Source of the DNA: Albifimbria verrucaria
Taxonomy: Eukaryota; Ascomycota; Sordariomycetes; Hypocreales; Stachybotryaceae
Assembly: GCA_020081605.1 (NCBI GenBank)
Contig: JAHREC010000062.1
Location: 1,178,001 to 1,242,000 of the forward strand
Direction: 5' to 3'
Length of the DNA: 64,000 nt
The stretch's first letter is position 1. Each line of letters starts with the position of its first letter. Both the position numbers and the translations under genes were made by a program. Positions 11,273 through 23,241 of this stretch are shown here, piece after piece. The notes beneath the pieces were generated by a model. The model was not told where the DNA came from. It saw nothing but the letters and a program-made list of their open reading frames with translations, and ran no database searches.

Positions 11273-12356
11273 ATGGCAGACGTAGAGGATAGCTGCAACG
11301 GCGAGGCCGTCGATCTCGGCCACCGCGGTCTCCGTATCGCCTCCATCTTCATCATCCTTGTCGCCTCGGCCTTTGGCGCTTTGATGCCCGTCTTCCTCGC
11401 CCGCCAGGAGAAGATGCGCGTTCCTAAGCTGACATTTTTCATCTGCAAGTACGTTGGTACGGGTGTTATTATTGCAACGGCATGGATGCATCTTTTGGAG
11501 CCTGCGGCGGACAACCTCGGCGACGAGTGCTTGGAGCCTCAGCTGGGAGACTACCCTTGGGCGTTTGCGATTGGCCTTATGACGGTCATTGTCATGTTCT
11601 TCGTGGAGATGCTCGCCATGAGAGCGAGCGGCGACGACCACGACCACGATCACAGCAGCCTGGGCTCTGGTGGTCACCCTAGCAAGGAGGCTGTAGGAAA
11701 CACCAAGACTGCTGGCATTGATGACAGCGAGCAAGGATACACTTCTCCCATCCCCATCGACCGATCCACAAGCCGGTCCCAGATCCCAGGTCCTATGAAC
11801 GACGTCAGCTACCCACCTGGCGGCGAGGATCACCTCGCCCATGCCCACGAGCACACCGAGGAGACTCGTACAACAACCTCGCCGGCCAACTTACCGCGAT
11901 CTTCATTCTTGAATTCGGTGTTGTCTTCCACAGTATCTTCGTTGGCCTCACCCTTGGTACTACTGATGAGGTTGTCATTCTCCTTGTTGTGCTCATCTTC
12001 CACCAGATGTTTGAGGGCTTGGGTCTCGGCTCCCGCTTGGCTGTGGCTCCTGGCCTAAGGACAAGCAGTGGCTGCCCTACCTCTTGGGTTTTATATTTGC
12101 GATTTCTACCCCCGTCGGTATCGCTGCCGGTATTGGAGCACGCCCTAACAACGCCAACACCCAGAAGCTGGTCAACGGTATCTTCGATGCCATCAGCGCA
12201 GGTATTCTCATGTACACGGGTCTGGTGGAGCTGCTCGCGCACGAGTTTATGTTTAACCCTCACATGCGCAAGGCACCGCTTAAGATTGTGTTATTTGCTT
12301 TCGCGTGCGTGGCCTTTGGTGTCGCAATTATGGCACTGTTGGCGAAATGGGCATAA
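11273..12356 (+). CDS. Plasma-membrane ZIP family zinc transporter (Zrt1/Zrt2-like)
   Basis: The start MADVEDSCNGEAVDLGHRG is followed by TM1 (IASIFIILVASAFGALMPV), TM2 (FICKYVGTGVIIATAWMHLL) and TM3 (PWAFAIGLMTVIVMFFVEML). Then comes a cytosolic loop with histidine clusters (DDHDHDHSS, HLAHAHEHTEE) that typify ZIP transporters. The metal-site helices are present: VFHSIFVGLTLG and IFHQMFEGLGLGSRLA (TM4/TM5 H-x-x-x-x motifs). The last helices GFIFAISTPVGIAAGIGA and KIVLFAFACVAFGVAIMALL close it. There are no introns. The frame changes twice, near 11860-11868 (between TEE and YNNLAGQLTA) and near 12048-12055 (SRLAVAP to PKDKQWLPYLLG). Each needs one extra base, and with both the ORF is 361 residues. 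Expected role is zinc uptake, normally induced by zinc starvation. Confidence 0.88.
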
Positions 12357-12835
12357 GGATAGGATTGGGAAAAATTGGTGAACGGGTATAGACTTTTGGA
12401 TATGTATTATGGATCGCAATCGTATGCGAATAGGATAAGGCTTTAGCTTGACTTGATTAATTCAGCGAACTCAATTACGCAATGAGATATGAGAGTGACA
12501 CGTCATGGCTTGTTATCTTGTGATGATACCCATGGTTGAGGTTTGAGCCATACACTTCTAGAGCACATCAACAAGACGGAATGAACCCGAAACAAGGCTA
12601 CCGGTACAGAGAACCAGTTAAAACAACAAACTAAATGGTGCTTTCATTGGTCATCAGCACTGCAAACAAACTGACAAGGCCTACCCGCTGAGCATGCATG
12701 TGATGTGGCGCATCCTTCATTGTGGCGGGGTTGCAGCCTTGATTATCTTTCAAATCAGGTTTGCAGCCGTTGATTGTGACATTGCCTGATATTCTTTGCT
12801 CTCCACTTGCTCGTCTTCGTGCCGTCGAACCAGCA
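12357..12835. other. Intergenic
   Basis: 3' flank of the zinc transporter and promoter of the STAND-type gene. No other feature recognised. Confidence 0.45.
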
Positions 12836-15800
12836 ATGTCCGATCCACTATCGTTGGTGGGTAGTGCCGTTGGCATTGTCTCGTTGGGCATACAGGTTTG
12901 TCAAGGGCTTGTGTCGTACACCCGCTCAGTCAAGGGACGGAACAAGGATATCGAAAATGGGCTCAAAGAAGTGCAAAGCTTAACTTCCTTATTCAACTCC
13001 ATAAACAGCATTATTCCCAATATCGATCAGGCATCGATTGACACAGCTGAAATCCGCAAATGCTTGGAAGCTGTTGAAGCGAAACTCCAGGAGTTCAAGG
13101 AGCTGCTTCTCAAGTTGCGAGGATTGCCCCAACAAGGCCAGATCCGACCGAAAGCGAAAGAGGTGGTGAGGTCTCTAGTGTTTCCGATCCACGAGGGCGG
13201 ACTGTCATCGCTTCGTCAAAGCGTGCAGTATCTGCTGGATAACTTGAATCTGGCTGTTACTACCACATCACTGTACGATCAAAGATCAATTGGGGGTTCC
13301 TTCGTTCTGAGTACTGACGCGCCTATTTCTCCATAGCCATTCTAGCACTTCGCAGCACAAGATAGTTGCAGATATTAGCGTCACAGTCAAGGATATTGAG
13401 AGTATTTCAAAAGACCAGAAGGACAAAGTGCAGGGGCTTAGCGACCAACTACACAACAATGCGGAACAACTGCGACTAATACAACAGGCGGTCACGGATG
13501 CTCTCCAGGATGTGTTACAGTATTTTAACAGAGCAGAATTTGCTATTCGAGATCTGGAGAACAACGTCACCGGAAGGTTAACAATGGTGGACAACAACAT
13601 CAGCTCGACAAATTCTGCAACCCTCGGAAAGCTTGATGAGCTGATACAAAAGATCGACTTGCAATCAATTGTGACTTCCGCAATGGTTGGTCATCTCATG
13701 TTTACTGCCTCCAGCGTCTATAAAAAGCTGATCTGTGTCTTTCTTTAAAGGCAATGCAAATTTCGCAGCTTCGAGACATAGGACACCATGCGTCACGAGC
13801 ACAACAAATAGAGCATGTCCGTTCTTATAAGATACCGAGCCATAAAAAGCCATCTCGCCTTAATAAAACAGGGTAGCATCGCCTGCAACAATATGCGGGT
13901 GCAAAAATAGGAAAAGAATCTCCACGTCTTTCTGTTATACCTATTGGAACTTCAAATTTACGTTTGAGCAGCAAGGTTTCCAGGAGCATGACCGACGCTG
14001 TAAGCTCTACAAGATCGATACACCAACAAAATCGAAGATGAAGGCCCAGATCCCGTTAAAATTGGCTTGGTTCTCACGACGTATTACCCTAGCATGTATT
14101 GAATTGGTACTTGGCACGAGCAGTCCTGGCATATCGGTGGCCTTTAAGAATTTTGTCCCGAAACAGCGAGATCCAGTTCGCTTAGAGATCGAGAAGTTAT
14201 CGCATTGGTTGAAAAGAGGGCGTCGGTTTAAGAGAAATCAACTCAAAAAGGTTCAGTCGATTGAGCGTACCATCCTCTCACTCTACAGAGATGGTAAATC
14301 TTCACCTACTCATCGATGCGAAAGAGGTGAAAGTCATGCAAAGGTGAGTGTATCCTAACACCATTTCCGACCTTACTGCTCATATAAAACAGGCCTGGGC
14401 CACGGAAATTTTAGTCTTTAGTACCATTTGTCATTTTTCCTTATTAGACCATTTGGTCCTAGGGAAAATGCTGCAGCTTTACAGGTCTTGGCTGATGCTG
14501 CGAAGCCAGTTGACGAAGCCATGTGAGGCCATCCTTCGTAAATTGCTTCCAAAACACGAGTGATGACTCATATTAACTCGCGCTTCTTAGAGACCTTTCA
14601 TCGCTATCAACTACTTGGTTCGGGGATATACAGCCCTTTTGGGTCTTATTCGAGTAACCATATCCCACCTTAACCAATACTTCGATGTCCACAACACGCG
14701 AATAGTACATCTGAATAAGATAGATTCCTGTCTTTCAATTATCAACCATACTGAAAATATAGCGGATGGTGAGTTGAACGCTCCCTACGTATTATACTTC
14801 GAGGTGGCTGACTCAAGAACCACCGAAATAGTGAAGGAGCTGGCACCTTTGGAACAGGCTATTGTATCCCGTTCCTCATAAAGCTTGAAGACTGTATCTC
14901 AAATCACCCCAGAACGTTATCTGGGAAAGTTTTCAACTTTACGCCTATCCAACTGTGCATAACTTGGCCAAAAGGACTACGAAGACTACTTGAACTCGAG
15001 GCACAAGGTGTCGTCCCCGCGTACCGGCAGTTCAAGCAGCGGAACAGCCCCATCGCCCTTGCGCTCAGGTATGGTAATTCTGAATCCGTGGATCTGCTCA
15101 TGAATGCAAAATGCTACATTGGCTCAGGAGTGCTTTCAGAGGACCGATTGTGTGGGTCACTCTCCAGCCTAGAAATCTTTGTCTCCCATCTCGCGCGTCG
15201 GAGACGAGAACTACTCAGTGTGGCACAGGAAAAGCTCGGTAGCCTGGCCGATTTTGACCAGTCACAAGTTATCGATGAAGGTGCATCTATCCTCTTTAAA
15301 GCCCTTATCAATGCTGGTGCAACTGGTATTTCTCATCTTAGCTTCAATGAGAAATACGCAACGGTTTTTCATCATCCTGGAGTTAGATTGGATCAGTTCC
15401 TATTTTTTATGAAAACGGGTTTAGGGACTGTCGAACACGCGACCATTTTGGACGAACCGCAATTATGGTCACGAGACGCCTTTTTGGACAGAAGTGAATC
15501 TGAAAAGATGGAAACACCCGTCCGACTCCCTGGCATGGCTTGACGAGCATGGTTTCATGGACCAGACAGCAAAGGATACACTCAGGATAGGTATCAACGA
15601 AGCTGCTACTGGCTGGGATTATCTGGCTATAGGATTACTCTCCAATATCTTCCGAGGGCCTAGAATGACAATAGTCTATTTCAGCCCAGCAATGGAGAAA
15701 TTATCAGGGGTTAGGTCCAGGGACAATTGTGTTTGTTGGTGTAGTTCACCATCCAGGGGCTGTTCTCCGCTTCAATCATTCTGGAAGTCGATACCATGGT

Positions 15801-16508
15801 GGGTGAAGAGGCTTTCTCCTCACAGAGACCGGGCGTCTCGAGCAGCGTTGCTAGGGCACCTACTATTTCATCGAAGCATTAAAGCCACTAAGGCAGACAG
15901 CGAAGATTCGTGTGACCAGATCGTTGAGTTTGTGAGGCTGCTTACGTTTGAAGCTTTGGGGATGACGCATACCTGTTGCTCTCTAAAGAAATGCAAACCC
16001 TGGGACCTCGCCATCATCAATTGTCCTCCAGGCAAAGTCCGGGATGTTCCATCTAACAGTGAAGAGCAATACAATGCTCGTGTTCTAGAGGACTTAATGC
16101 TAGAATTCACTCATGAGTTAAAAGCTATTAACCCTTCCATGAATCTGGAAGGATTTATATGGGGCTATTGGCGACGGCGAATATCTAAGTTGTTTGCAGT
16201 CGACGGTGATACTCTAGCGAATATGAGATTGACTGTGCAGAACATTCAAACATGTGAGTATGATACTTCCAGATTTAGAACATATACTAAGTTACATAGA
16301 TGTACTCCCGGAAAGACTGAAATGTTATCTTGGCAAGGACTTCCAATTAACACCCTATGATGCGTCAAGTTCAGTCAAAGATAGTAAGATGAGCGGTGCC
16401 GCGTATGATCAAATTGAAGACATAAACACAACCCCTGATTGTAAACATTGCCGAAACATGGTTGGGCACAGGAATATAGGCAGCTCAACTATTGTATGGT
16501 CTAGTTGA
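12836..16508 (+). CDS. Fungal STAND N-terminal domain protein with ankyrin-like region
   Basis: The ATG at 12836 opens MSDPLSLVGSAVGIVSLGIQ, the hallmark of the N-terminal domain of fungal STAND/NLR-like proteins, then helices to about residue 165. After an intron near 13270-13340 comes a coiled coil (13340-13720: KDQKDKVQGLSDQLHNNAEQ). Basic and helical segments follow (14030-14880). Then a single ankyrin-like hairpin (SPIALALRYGNSESVDLLM, about 15050) and a C-terminal part with CCSLKKCKPWDLAI. The final intron (GTGAGT about 16256 to TACATAG 16301) joins to LPERLKCYLGKDFQL, ending with TGA at 16506-16508. I do not see a NACHT or NB-ARC P-loop, so this may be a non-NTPase relative. The frame shifts near 15540 and probably near 13750-14030 and 14560-14610. 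Related proteins act in allorecognition or regulated cell death; this function is inferred from the N-terminal domain. Confidence 0.6.
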
Positions 16509-17338
16509 CGACTTTCAAAGAGACTACTGAAGAAGTGAATAATCTTACACATGTCGCTCAGTGTTTCTACTGTACTATATGTATACAGTACTGCACCACC
16601 AGTCTATAATTAAATCTGAAATTTATGTTGAACAGAGGGAGCAAGAAGCCAAGAAGAGACTGAGCCAGACCACAAAGAAACCGCATAAAGAAGAGATAAT
16701 CCTTATTTTTAAAAGAACACCCCTCTAATACATCAAGAGCATTTGTTATATTAAAATTATTCTAGTTGAATTATGTTGTACTGTACAGTACGGTACCTAA
16801 CTCCAACTTTCTTGCGTACAGTATGTAATTACCGCAACAGCTAGATGATACCACCATAAGGATGTATCATTGAGTTTCATTCACACGGGCTTGTATGTGG
16901 CCCGTCCTGGCTAGACTACCAGGTATTAGTCAATCAATTTCTAGAGATACGATGGGGCAAATCGTACAAAGACAAGCTCTTTGATTAACTGATTGCTCGC
17001 ATGGAGAGCAATGAGCTTTCATATCATCTTTGATCCCCTCATACTGCCCACCAAACCCCAGCAAACCTTCTTCATTCTTAATCAAGTTTCAGTTGTGCCA
17101 CTGATGAAATGAATCTCTGTCTTACAGTACAGTACATGACCATTCGATTGCAAAAGGATCTATCTCACGCCTCAATCTTTACGTCACCATCTACAGGCCG
17201 TTTTAGACGAACGAAGCCTCTATCTCTTCGTTACTTCAAAATACCCTCAAGCATTCGTTTTGACGCTTTATTATCAAGAGAAACTCGATACACCCTCATC
17301 AGTGCCACCATTTCACCAGAATTAGACGCAGGGCTAGC
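16509..17338. other. AT-rich spacer with repeated GTACAGTAC-type words
   Basis: No gene recognised. The words TACTGTAC, GTACAGTAC and close variants recur at about 16568-16590, 16778-16795, 16817-16825 and 17124-17137. An open frame at 17109-17519 overlaps the next gene in a different frame and looks spurious. Confidence 0.4.
16778..16791. repeat. Perfect 14-bp palindrome GTACTGTACAGTAC
   Basis: GTACTGTACAGTAC is its own reverse complement. It sits in an AT-rich spacer where shorter versions of the same word occur on both sides. It could be a protein-binding dyad, a cruciform-prone tract or chance in a low-complexity region; no function is implied. Confidence 0.7.
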
Positions 17339-18590
17339 ATGCAGAGAAACAAGACCGGTGGCTTCACCATTGGTCGTGATAGCTACAGAAATGTTACACG
17401 ACGCGAGGCAAAGAAATTTCCAGATTTTCACGCACTTGATGTTGATCCAGTACCTATTTCACCAGCCTTTGGGCTTAGAATACATTCTGGCCGTCGCAGG
17501 CCTAGTCCTCAAGAGCTAGGCGATGAACAATCTCGCTCGTATAGCGACAAGTAAGCCGCCGTCGTACATCTTACTCCCACACTAACATTTCCGGTAGTAA
17601 CGGATTGGTCAGTGTTGGCAGCCAGTCGGCCATGAGTGATAAAGCAGCTACCGACCGCAAATCACAAACCTCGAGTATGCTGCCCTCTGGCAATAACGAG
17701 GGCCTCAGAAGGCGACGCAAGCCACGAAGTCGCGTGAGGCGCCGTTCTAAAGGCACCATGATAATACTCGAGGACATTGGACTTGCTGTATATCAGCATA
17801 TAGAGGCTGCGCTTGGGTGGGCGATCAATGTTGGTTGCCTAGCTTGGGAGTCCATCAAAGAACCTCTAGGATACCTCTCAAGCGGTTATGGGCTATTGAT
17901 CTTCCTATTGATGCTGTGTTATGCCATATCCTACTCCGTACAACCTGGGCTACCGTCACATTGTAGGATCCCAGTTGCCGCAGACATCAATCCTTTGTTT
18001 TGCTCGATGCCTCCAACAAGGCCCCTCCTGGTATGTAAGATACCAATCGTTTCTCGGCTCGCCCCTTCATGGTGCCTCCTAGATACTGAAAGCACAAAGC
18101 CCAAATTCGAAGAGGCACCTTGTTCCAGCTCTGGCAGGCTTCACCGAGTGGAAGAAAGGCATCTGTCCCTTTTCGAGAGGGCCGCGGTATTCGAAAAAGT
18201 GACGCCTCTTTTCAAATCTCCCTTGTCGACACATTGACAAAGCCGGTTGATGCCTTCTATAGTATGTGGCAGGGCATCAGAATCATACTCCGCCTAGGCC
18301 AAATCACATCAGCCACAGTTCAAACCCTCCACAAGATACGGACTGATGCTGTTAAGGGCTTTGACAGGATTGCAACATGGAGAACAAAGGCGACGGAGCC
18401 TAAACCTTCTCTGGAGAAGGTAATAATGGAAATTTGGGAACATCAGGAAACACGTCAAAAACTCCCCAGGAGATTTTTCAAGGACCCTCTAAAATACCTT
18501 CGCGAGGTTACAGATGATTTCAGTGAAAGGGCCTCCAGGATCTATACTGGGCTGGATGCGAAGTTGAAGCGTGTGATGCAGGAGAAATAG
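17339..18590 (+). CDS. Unrecognised fungal protein with one membrane segment
   Basis: The ATG at 17339 starts a polar N-terminus (MQRNKTGGFTIGRDSYRNVT). A 49-nt intron (GTAAGCC from about 17550 to GGTAG 17598) joins to NGLVSVGSQSAMSDKA and a strongly basic patch (RRRRKPRSRVRRRSKGT, about 17710-17755). A hydrophobic helix follows (GYGLLIFLLMLCYAISYSV, about 17885-17940), giving a likely single-pass membrane anchor with a basic side facing the cytosol. A helical C-terminal part continues in a second frame (about 18190-18590: SLVDTLTKPVDAFYSMWQG ... LDAKLKRVMQEK). The frame switch between about 18030 and 18200 is either an intron or an indel. I do not recognise the family. Its position beside a STAND-type gene could mean a shared role, but nothing in the sequence proves that. 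Confidence 0.5.
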
Positions 18591-20072
18591 ATTCTGCCCA
18601 AATTGTTGATAGTGGGAAATCATGATGCTAGTTCCTCACTTGTACTTCAGCCAAGGCTGATGAAAGAGAATCACCCGACCTAACCGGTGTGGTATGTCAT
18701 ATATCATATGATATATAGAAGAGAAAGACTGTTATGTTCCTTGCCAAGCCGTGCAATGCAATTCGGGGCCGAGTCAAGACCCGCCCCGCGCCGACATACG
18801 GAGTCCTTCCGAAGTGGCCCCAACGCAAGATTGCTCTACCAGGCCCTGATCTGGTTATGGCTATAGATGGAACGCAGTTTCACCCCAGAGTTCGGCCATT
18901 TGGCTTGAATCTTGACGCTGATATCATGCTGCAGTTTGTATTGTCAGCAGTAGTGGTAGCTTAGATCAATGCTTGTTCTGTGCCTTCAAGCCACGGAGGA
19001 TTTCACCAGACTACCGCGCCTGTTGTCGGATGCCGCTTTTGCCGCGCTCTTGTATTGTGCCCCTAGAGTCTCCAGATCCTTTTCAGTTGGGACTAGAAGG
19101 TAGGGAGTGAGTAAGATCGCCATGTTCTGCGGCAGGGTTCAGGGCAGCTCGTCAACCAGTAGTAGCTGGTGGCGCTTCGCTATCGACGCCATCTCTGAGA
19201 AGGAATAGAAAATATGCGCAGCTACATTCGTACTCTCTGGTGGCTTTCTAAAATGCAGTTCCCTGAGATTATGGCTTGGTAAGTTACAGAGCCATGGATT
19301 CAACTGTACACTAGAAACTCAACACTACTCAAGCCTTTCACCTGATGAACTATTAATAAATAAGAGAAAGTGAAGCCATACTTCGTCCTCTCTGCAGTAT
19401 TGCTATTGCGGTCTAAGCTTTGCCCATGGGCAGACCCAGTCAATGGAATCTCAACGATGTGCATTTTGTAGATGCTTAGCACACTAGAATATGATAGTTG
19501 GACTCCTTTATGGGACGACTTAAGTAACGACAGCCAGTCTGGTTGATTATCGTAGTCTCTGAACCCAGGGGTTTTCGTGGGCAATTCATACCGACCATAA
19601 ATCAGTAAAGTCCCTTGTGGTGAAGAGTTGAACGTTTCTAGCATATCCCAACTGCTCATGTTATCTGCTTTCAGGGGGTAAACTTGGAATTGTCCAGCCA
19701 TAAGCTCACTATGCAAGCCATGTTTCATACTCCTATCCGGGTTCAGCCGCAGTGTGCATTATCAAGAATTTATAATGCAAGATACCTAACAATATCTTGC
19801 AAAAAAGCAATGAGACGTACGGGAATAGCCAAATCGCTAATTATGCCGTATTGGGCAGGTGCTTTTACATAGTACAACCCTGTGGTTACTATGCAGGAAT
19901 TGCCTTGCAATACCACCCTCCTTCGGGGAATCTCACGTTTTCCGCGGCACTTATATGTAGCCAGAATGCCGGATTCCGGTCTGTGTGCCCCTTCTTCTCA
20001 AGTCCTTTGATTTCGCCATGCGAGGGACATGATATGAAATAAGCGAATACTTCAAACGCCCCTTGAGATACA
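18591..20072. other. Gene-poor stretch
   Basis: Two open frames (18734-18964 plus, 19300-19728 minus) have no recognisable domain. The minus one has protein-like composition (GTLLIYGRYELPTKTPGF) and could be a relic exon. A perfect 18-bp palindrome lies at 18699-18716. Confidence 0.35.
18699..18716. repeat. Perfect 18-bp AT-rich palindrome
   Basis: ATATATCATATGATATAT is a perfect inverted repeat centred on an NdeI-like CATATG. It lies about 110 nt after the unrecognised membrane-protein gene and could form a short hairpin in its 3' UTR. Confidence 0.7.
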
Positions 20073-21528
20073 ATGACGGGTGCCTCACCTTCCAACATTG
20101 ATGCGTGCATGATCCCGATATCACACGCATCAAGCGACAAGGAACCAAACTTTGATAACCCAGTCTCATTAGGCCCGGCAGCGTTAGGGGTGGCTATCAC
20201 AACTTGCATCCTCGTAACAATATTGGTTGTATTACGAGTTTTTACCAACCGAAAACAGCTCAAAGCAGCAGATTGTAAGCTTTTCATCAGCGTGCCAAGC
20301 TCATTCCAGACGCTCAGAGAAGCTCATGGTTTGGTAGATGTTACAGTGGCCGCGCTTGCAGCACACCTTTCAAACGCAAACATAATCATTGCATGTCAGT
20401 CAAACCCCTTGAGTTAGACCAGATGGGATGCATATGCTTACAAGGATAAAATTAATTAGTACGCAAGTATTTCCGCCACGAATGGGACTTGCCGCGTTGC
20501 ATGTTCACCGAGCAGTACGCGAAATTGATATATTTCAAGGTCGTTACACTTGCGTTAACGCTCCTATTCTCCAAGCTCGGAATTCTCCTTTTTATGGAAG
20601 CGTCTTTGGAGTAAATGCGAAATTCCGAGTGGCCACAGCTGTTGGCATTTTTATAACAACCGCTTTGTTTATTCTCGAGTTCATTCTAGCCACGTACTCT
20701 CAAACTCCTCCCCTGGAAAATCATGGCGGGATTCGAAAGTAATACCTGGCAATAATAAGGGGAAGGATGGGGTTGTATGGGGTGTTATTGCCGTTGGTGC
20801 TGGATCAGTCTTCCTTGACGTCTTCATCTTTTTCCTGCCGTTGCCCATCTTGGCAAGGTTAAACATGTCGAAATCTAAACGTCTTCAACTAGTCGCGGTT
20901 TTCGGAACTGCCATTCTGTATGTCTACGACTCCTAGCTATTGCTGACCGTTGTTTTACTAACAGTAACTAGAGGGATTGTGGCCAGCATTTGCGCCTTGG
21001 TCTATCGCACAAAGTTCTACTACGCTGGCGCAGATCGCCCTTGGGCTAGTGCCGGGATGTCTGTTAGCAAGTATGTCCGCCAAGGTATTGGTACATACAT
21101 TGACAGATTAGGCTAACTGGAATCAGTTTAATCGAGGATGGGATTGCTATTATCGTTGGTTCGGCACCTGCATTCGTTCGCTTTCTACACCTCTATGTGT
21201 CAGATACTAGTTTCGGGAGGTTTGTCAGAGAAAGTACAAGCCGAAAGTCCTCTGCCAACCATGGCCATGCCTTTTAAGTCCAAGGCCATTATCTGGACAT
21301 TTCCGGAACACAAGCCAACCTAGCAATCGTTCGATAGGATCGGGTGGCATCAAGCTCTCTGAGGAACAAACACAGGAAACTGACACCGAAACCCACGAGC
21401 TAGTTGATGCTTTTCCCATGATAAAGCCAAAGTCAGCGCATCTGGCTAATACATATACGCATAACGCCCGCGTATATAAATCTGAAGTGCAAGCTTCTAC
21501 GGAGGAGTTGGTAAGGCATGGCTCTTAG
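20073..21528 (+). CDS. Pth11-like / rhodopsin-domain integral membrane protein
   Basis: The start is ATG 20073 (MTGASPSNIDACMIPISHAS). Membrane segments follow: LGVAITTCILVTILVVLRVF (about 20185), VVTLALTLLFSKLGILLF, TAVGIFITTALFILEFILA, VIAVGAGSVFLDVFIFFLPL, LVAVFGTAI/GIVASICALVYR and the closing IEDGIAIIVGSAPAF typical of the fungal rhodopsin-like (Pth11-type) receptor family. Introns are likely near 20285-20300, 20395-20455, 20918-20968 and 21072-21125. Two homopolymer indels are inferred: T5 at 20589-20593, where ILLF continues as YGSVFGVNAKFRV one base away, and T4 at 21272-21275, where a stop gives way to a serine-rich tail ending at TAG 21526-21528. Pth11 relatives sense surface or nutrient cues in some plant pathogens; the ligand here is unknown. 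Confidence 0.65.
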
Positions 21529-22341
21529 GCACATTCAAGACAATGTATTTTTATCAATGATGTAAATTATTAGTTAAAAGAGCGGAATATAATTTTATAC
21601 CCAGATGCTAGATGTTGTATGGATAACCAGTTGCGAAGATTTCAGTCTTATTAAACAAAAAGGTGAAGGATAAGAGGGATTAAGAAGCCAACGATATTAC
21701 AGTACATTGCAAGTAACTGTTGGTAACAGGCGTATGGCATAGCCGCTCTGTGGGTGTTGATATGGCTTAACGGAGGCCCCTCATCTGATAACAAAAAGGC
21801 TAACGCAGGGCTGATTATGTAGGCTTAACGGTCCTACCATAATTCTCTCCTACTGCAAGATCTTGTTACAGGAAAATTACCAATTTAGGGCCTTCGGCAC
21901 ATACTCCACGATTGTCTATCTCAGCATGTCGAAGTCTAGCCAGATCCTGGATGCCACTTTCGCCTCCTACCTGGAGTGGCCTGGACTCCACCATCCTCCG
22001 TAACACCTAGAGTTTTAGCAATATGCTCTGGCATTTATGACATAGAGCTTCTTCTGCTATTCTGTTCCTCACTAGGTACTGTTTCCTGCCGGATGTGAAA
22101 GTCAATTCATCTGAGTATATAGAGAGATTCGGAACTTGAAAACATCTAAAACTAAACTCTGAAATGAATAAATTGACAAAAGAGAATACTATATGAAATA
22201 TATGACGTGCTGCGAAGCAAAGATATTCACTCTCTTACTGAGAGTAAAAGGAGTTAAGCAGTATGAGTCGCCGACTTGACCTCCTAGCCCTTTACCCTCC
22301 CTGTAAGACTAATATCGGAAAGATCTAGGCCTTTGTACTAT
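21529..22341. other. Intergenic between convergent genes
   Basis: AT-rich, with no coding signal recognised. It contains the 3' ends of the Pth11-like (+) and RTA1 (-) genes. Confidence 0.45.
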
Positions 22342-23241
22342 CTAGTGTAAAAGGTTCGCATTGGGATTGGTCAACCCTTCCTCCGAGACGTTCCGCGTAG
22401 AGGCGTCACGGAACCAGCTTGGATAATAAATGTAGTAGATCACCATGACAGCGAGCATCGGCACGCTATCTAAGACGTAGAGCGTCCACTCGTGTGTCAA
22501 TAGGTACCCATCTTGGCCCATGGCAAATTCGATAACCCGAAACACGCTCCGAACCATTATCAAGGCGCTAACAGTATGAAGCATGTGAAGGGCTCTCTTG
22601 GCTTCAAACCAATTGCGAGATGTGGACAATGACACGGATCGCTGGAACCGATAGTGAAAGACGCCTGCTGTAATAAGGAAGAAACCGAATACAATTATTT
22701 GAATCATCAAGCCTCCTATGACGATCCCTTCGCCAAGTTTTGCGTTGTTGCCTGATACCATCAATCCCGCGGCTCCACCTTGAACCATGAAGGACAAAAG
22801 ATCTCCGGCTAGGAAGATCTTTGTCATCCATTTCAAGGGAACAAGGCTATGCTGCTCCCCAGATAGGACGCGGATCAAACGGCCAAGGAACATGTATATG
22901 GATACGGCGAAGAAAACAGGCGGTAGTAGGATAAAGACGTTCTGAATGGCATAGGGCATAAGTCGATCGGTCTGCAAACTGGCCTGAGCACGGGTAAAGT
23001 AACCTGCGGCCTCCACTATACACAATTAACATTTAAGGCGCTTAGACCAAGGGGAGGGTTGGTGACGAACATATGCCACCAACGGCCATTGGAATGCAGA
23101 ACCAAAACCTGGTGCGATGGATGCGCCAGGCATGAGCGAAAGTTGCGAGTAAGAAGAGTATACCGAAAGTAATGGCGAGGGGTCGGCTTGGGACAAACTT
23201 CCAAAGGTAGTGGCCTCCTTGTAAGGTTTTAGTTCGGACAT
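22342..23241 (-). CDS. RTA1-domain membrane protein (lipid-translocating exporter family)
   Basis: Exon 1 runs from ATG 23241 to 23071 and exon 2 from 23015 to 22342, joined by a 55-nt intron (GTTCGTC...TATAG). After MSELKPYKE the frame moves by one base near 23215 and continues HYLWKFVPSRPLAITFG, the usual RTA1 opening at TM1. Then come FGILFLLATFAHAWRI, FWFCIPMAVGGI, EAAGYFTRAQASL, YAIQNVFILLPPVFFAVSIY, LIQ-type helices (IVIGGLMIQIIVFGFFLITA) and EWTLYVLDSVPMLAVMVIYY, seven membrane segments in all. With one added base the protein is about 281 residues, normal for the family. RTA1/RSB1 members are linked to resistance to toxic lipids, sphingoid-base export and azole tolerance. It lies about 850 nt downstream of a Zn2Cys6 regulator on the same strand. 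Confidence 0.82.
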
